Assembly (NCBI RefSeq): GCF_000472665.1
Contig: NZ_AXAC01000045.1
Coordinates: 1 to 32,737 of the forward strand
DNA length: 32,737 nucleotides
From: Acetobacterium malicum subsp. dehalogenans DSM 11527
Lineage (GTDB): Bacteria > Bacillota > Clostridia > Eubacteriales > Eubacteriaceae
Reading direction: 5' to 3'
Part shown: positions 32,237 through 32,737 of the stretch, piece after piece
Numbering within the stretch: the stretch's first letter is position 1
How the letters are laid out: every line of letters starts with the position of its first letter
Made by a program: the position numbers and the translations under genes
Notes under the pieces: generated by a model
Told to the model about the DNA's origin: nothing
Database searches by the model: none
The model's input: only the letters and a program-made list of their open reading frames with translations

Positions 32237-32737
32237 TTATTCGGTAGGTTTTTCGTCAAACTTGCTGGTGTCATAAAAACCAGCTTTTTTCTTTTCCCGG
32301 ATACGAAAGCTATCACCTTTAATATTAATGGTTGTAGAGTGATGAAGCAGACGATCCAGGATGGCTGTGGCAACGACGTTGTTCCCGAATACCTCACCCC
32401 AGCTGCCGTAGGATTTATTGGACGTAAGAATGATCGAGCTTTTTTCATATCGGTTTGAAATGATCTGAAAAAAGTAATGAGCCACTTCCTCATCCATTCC
32501 AGCATAGCCTACTTCATCGATGATCAGAATTCCGGGCTTGGACAAGGTTCTGATTTTACGATGAATCTTGCCGGTTGCGATGTTTTCCTTGATCATTGAG
32601 ATCAGTTCATGAGCACTGAGAAAATAGGCAGTATAGCCATTTTTAATGGCTTCCACGGCCAAACCGACAGCCAGATGGGTTTTCCCAACTCCAGGTGGAC
32701 CAAGAAAAATGACATTCTCACTCCGCTCAACAAAATT
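32237..32737 (-). CDS. istB: IstB-like ATP-binding protein (5' end outside the window)
   Basis: Partial; at least 167 residues visible. The frame is open to the right edge, starting NFVERSENVIFLGPPGVGKT with Walker A GPPGVGKT near 32679-32702. Walker B ILIIDEVGY follows, then SSIILTSNKSYGSWGEVFG with the sensor-1 Asn, and the IstB end AILDRLLHHSTTINIKGDSFR. It assists the IstA transposase in target selection. The ATG at 32662 is internal, since Walker A lies upstream of it. Confidence 0.9.
   Translation of the reverse strand, partial: NFVERSENVIFLGPPGVGKTHLAVGLAVEAIKNGYTAYFLSAHELISMIKENIATGKIHRKIRTLSKPGILIIDEVGYAGMDEEVAHYFFQIISNRYEKSSIILTSNKSYGSWGEVFGNNVVATAILDRLLHHSTTINIKGDSFRIREKKKAGFYDTSKFDEKPTE

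Larger units (their letters stand above)
32185..32737 (-). mobile_element. IS21-family element, istB-side end (runs off right edge)
   Basis: The plus strand at 32185 starts TGTCAAACACATTTC, with the 5'-TG terminus of IS21 elements. Two internal copies of a TCRAAAAATCCCC-type motif (32198-32209 and 32221-32233) resemble the multiple terminal repeats to which IstA binds. The element contains istB on the minus strand, and istA should follow to the right. It is inserted in the istB of the element at 31696-32184. Confidence 0.7.

Noticed and set aside
32188-32505. 105-residue minus-strand frame across the IS end
   Set aside because: It lies in another frame of istB and continues into the IS terminus; it is a shadow.
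1-32737. CRISPR array, tRNA or rRNA genes
   Set aside because: No regularly spaced repeats, no tRNA-like cloverleaf with CCA-side motifs and no rRNA sequence were seen.

Overview
The window reads as chromosome of an anaerobic, low-GC Gram-positive acetogen, most like Acetobacterium or a close relative in the Eubacteriaceae. This is an inference from gene content: a nickel carbon monoxide dehydrogenase (CooS) set, strong AGGAGG ribosome sites, AT-rich spacers and sigma-A type promoters. Almost every gene lies on the minus strand; the one clear plus-strand gene is a bacteriohemerythrin.

Layout. 1-170 is the 5' end of a group II intron lying just behind a terminator. 215-1354 holds a zinc-ribbon membrane protein and a cyclophilin. 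1464-5714 is a redox block: a CooS-CooF-flavin oxidoreductase operon with a consensus promoter, preceded by a PerR-like regulator. 5946-6437 is a second zinc-ribbon protein, paralogous to the first. 6633-9421 is a two-gene sulfur operon: an ArsR-type regulator and an 833-residue fusion of CoA-disulfide-reductase-like, rhodanese, TusA and DsrE-like domains. 9867-10848 holds OhrR and a Cys glutathione peroxidase. 10941-12997 is a PadR-controlled ABC exporter with matching operators at both promoters.

13064-30080 is mostly signalling: an XRE-type protein of unknown role, a PAS-GGDEF protein with altered catalytic residues, a PAS/coiled-coil/leucine-rich-repeat protein, CheR, hemerythrin, and a chemosensory operon (cheA-cheW-MCP-hybrid kinase-response regulator). 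Upstream is a FIST sensor gene paired with a soluble MCP-like gene. 30423-31316 is an AraC/GyrI-like regulator. The right end holds IS21-family debris: an istB cut by the end of a second IS21-type element whose own istB runs off the window.

How the parts fit. The left half looks like a peroxide, organic peroxide and sulfur stress neighbourhood: PerR-like, OhrR and persulfide-type modules next to a CO dehydrogenase operon of unusual sequence. The right half looks like an alternative, probably non-flagellar or accessory, chemosensory pathway with no cheB, cheC or cheD in view. The best leads are the CooS with a replaced catalytic lysine beside a PerR homologue lacking the structural zinc site, the PAS/coiled-coil/LRR protein that appears derived from a CheB-CheR fusion, the split FIST-MCP pair, and the two zinc-ribbon paralogues with DEIIADEII repeats. 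All functional statements come from reading motifs; no database search was run.
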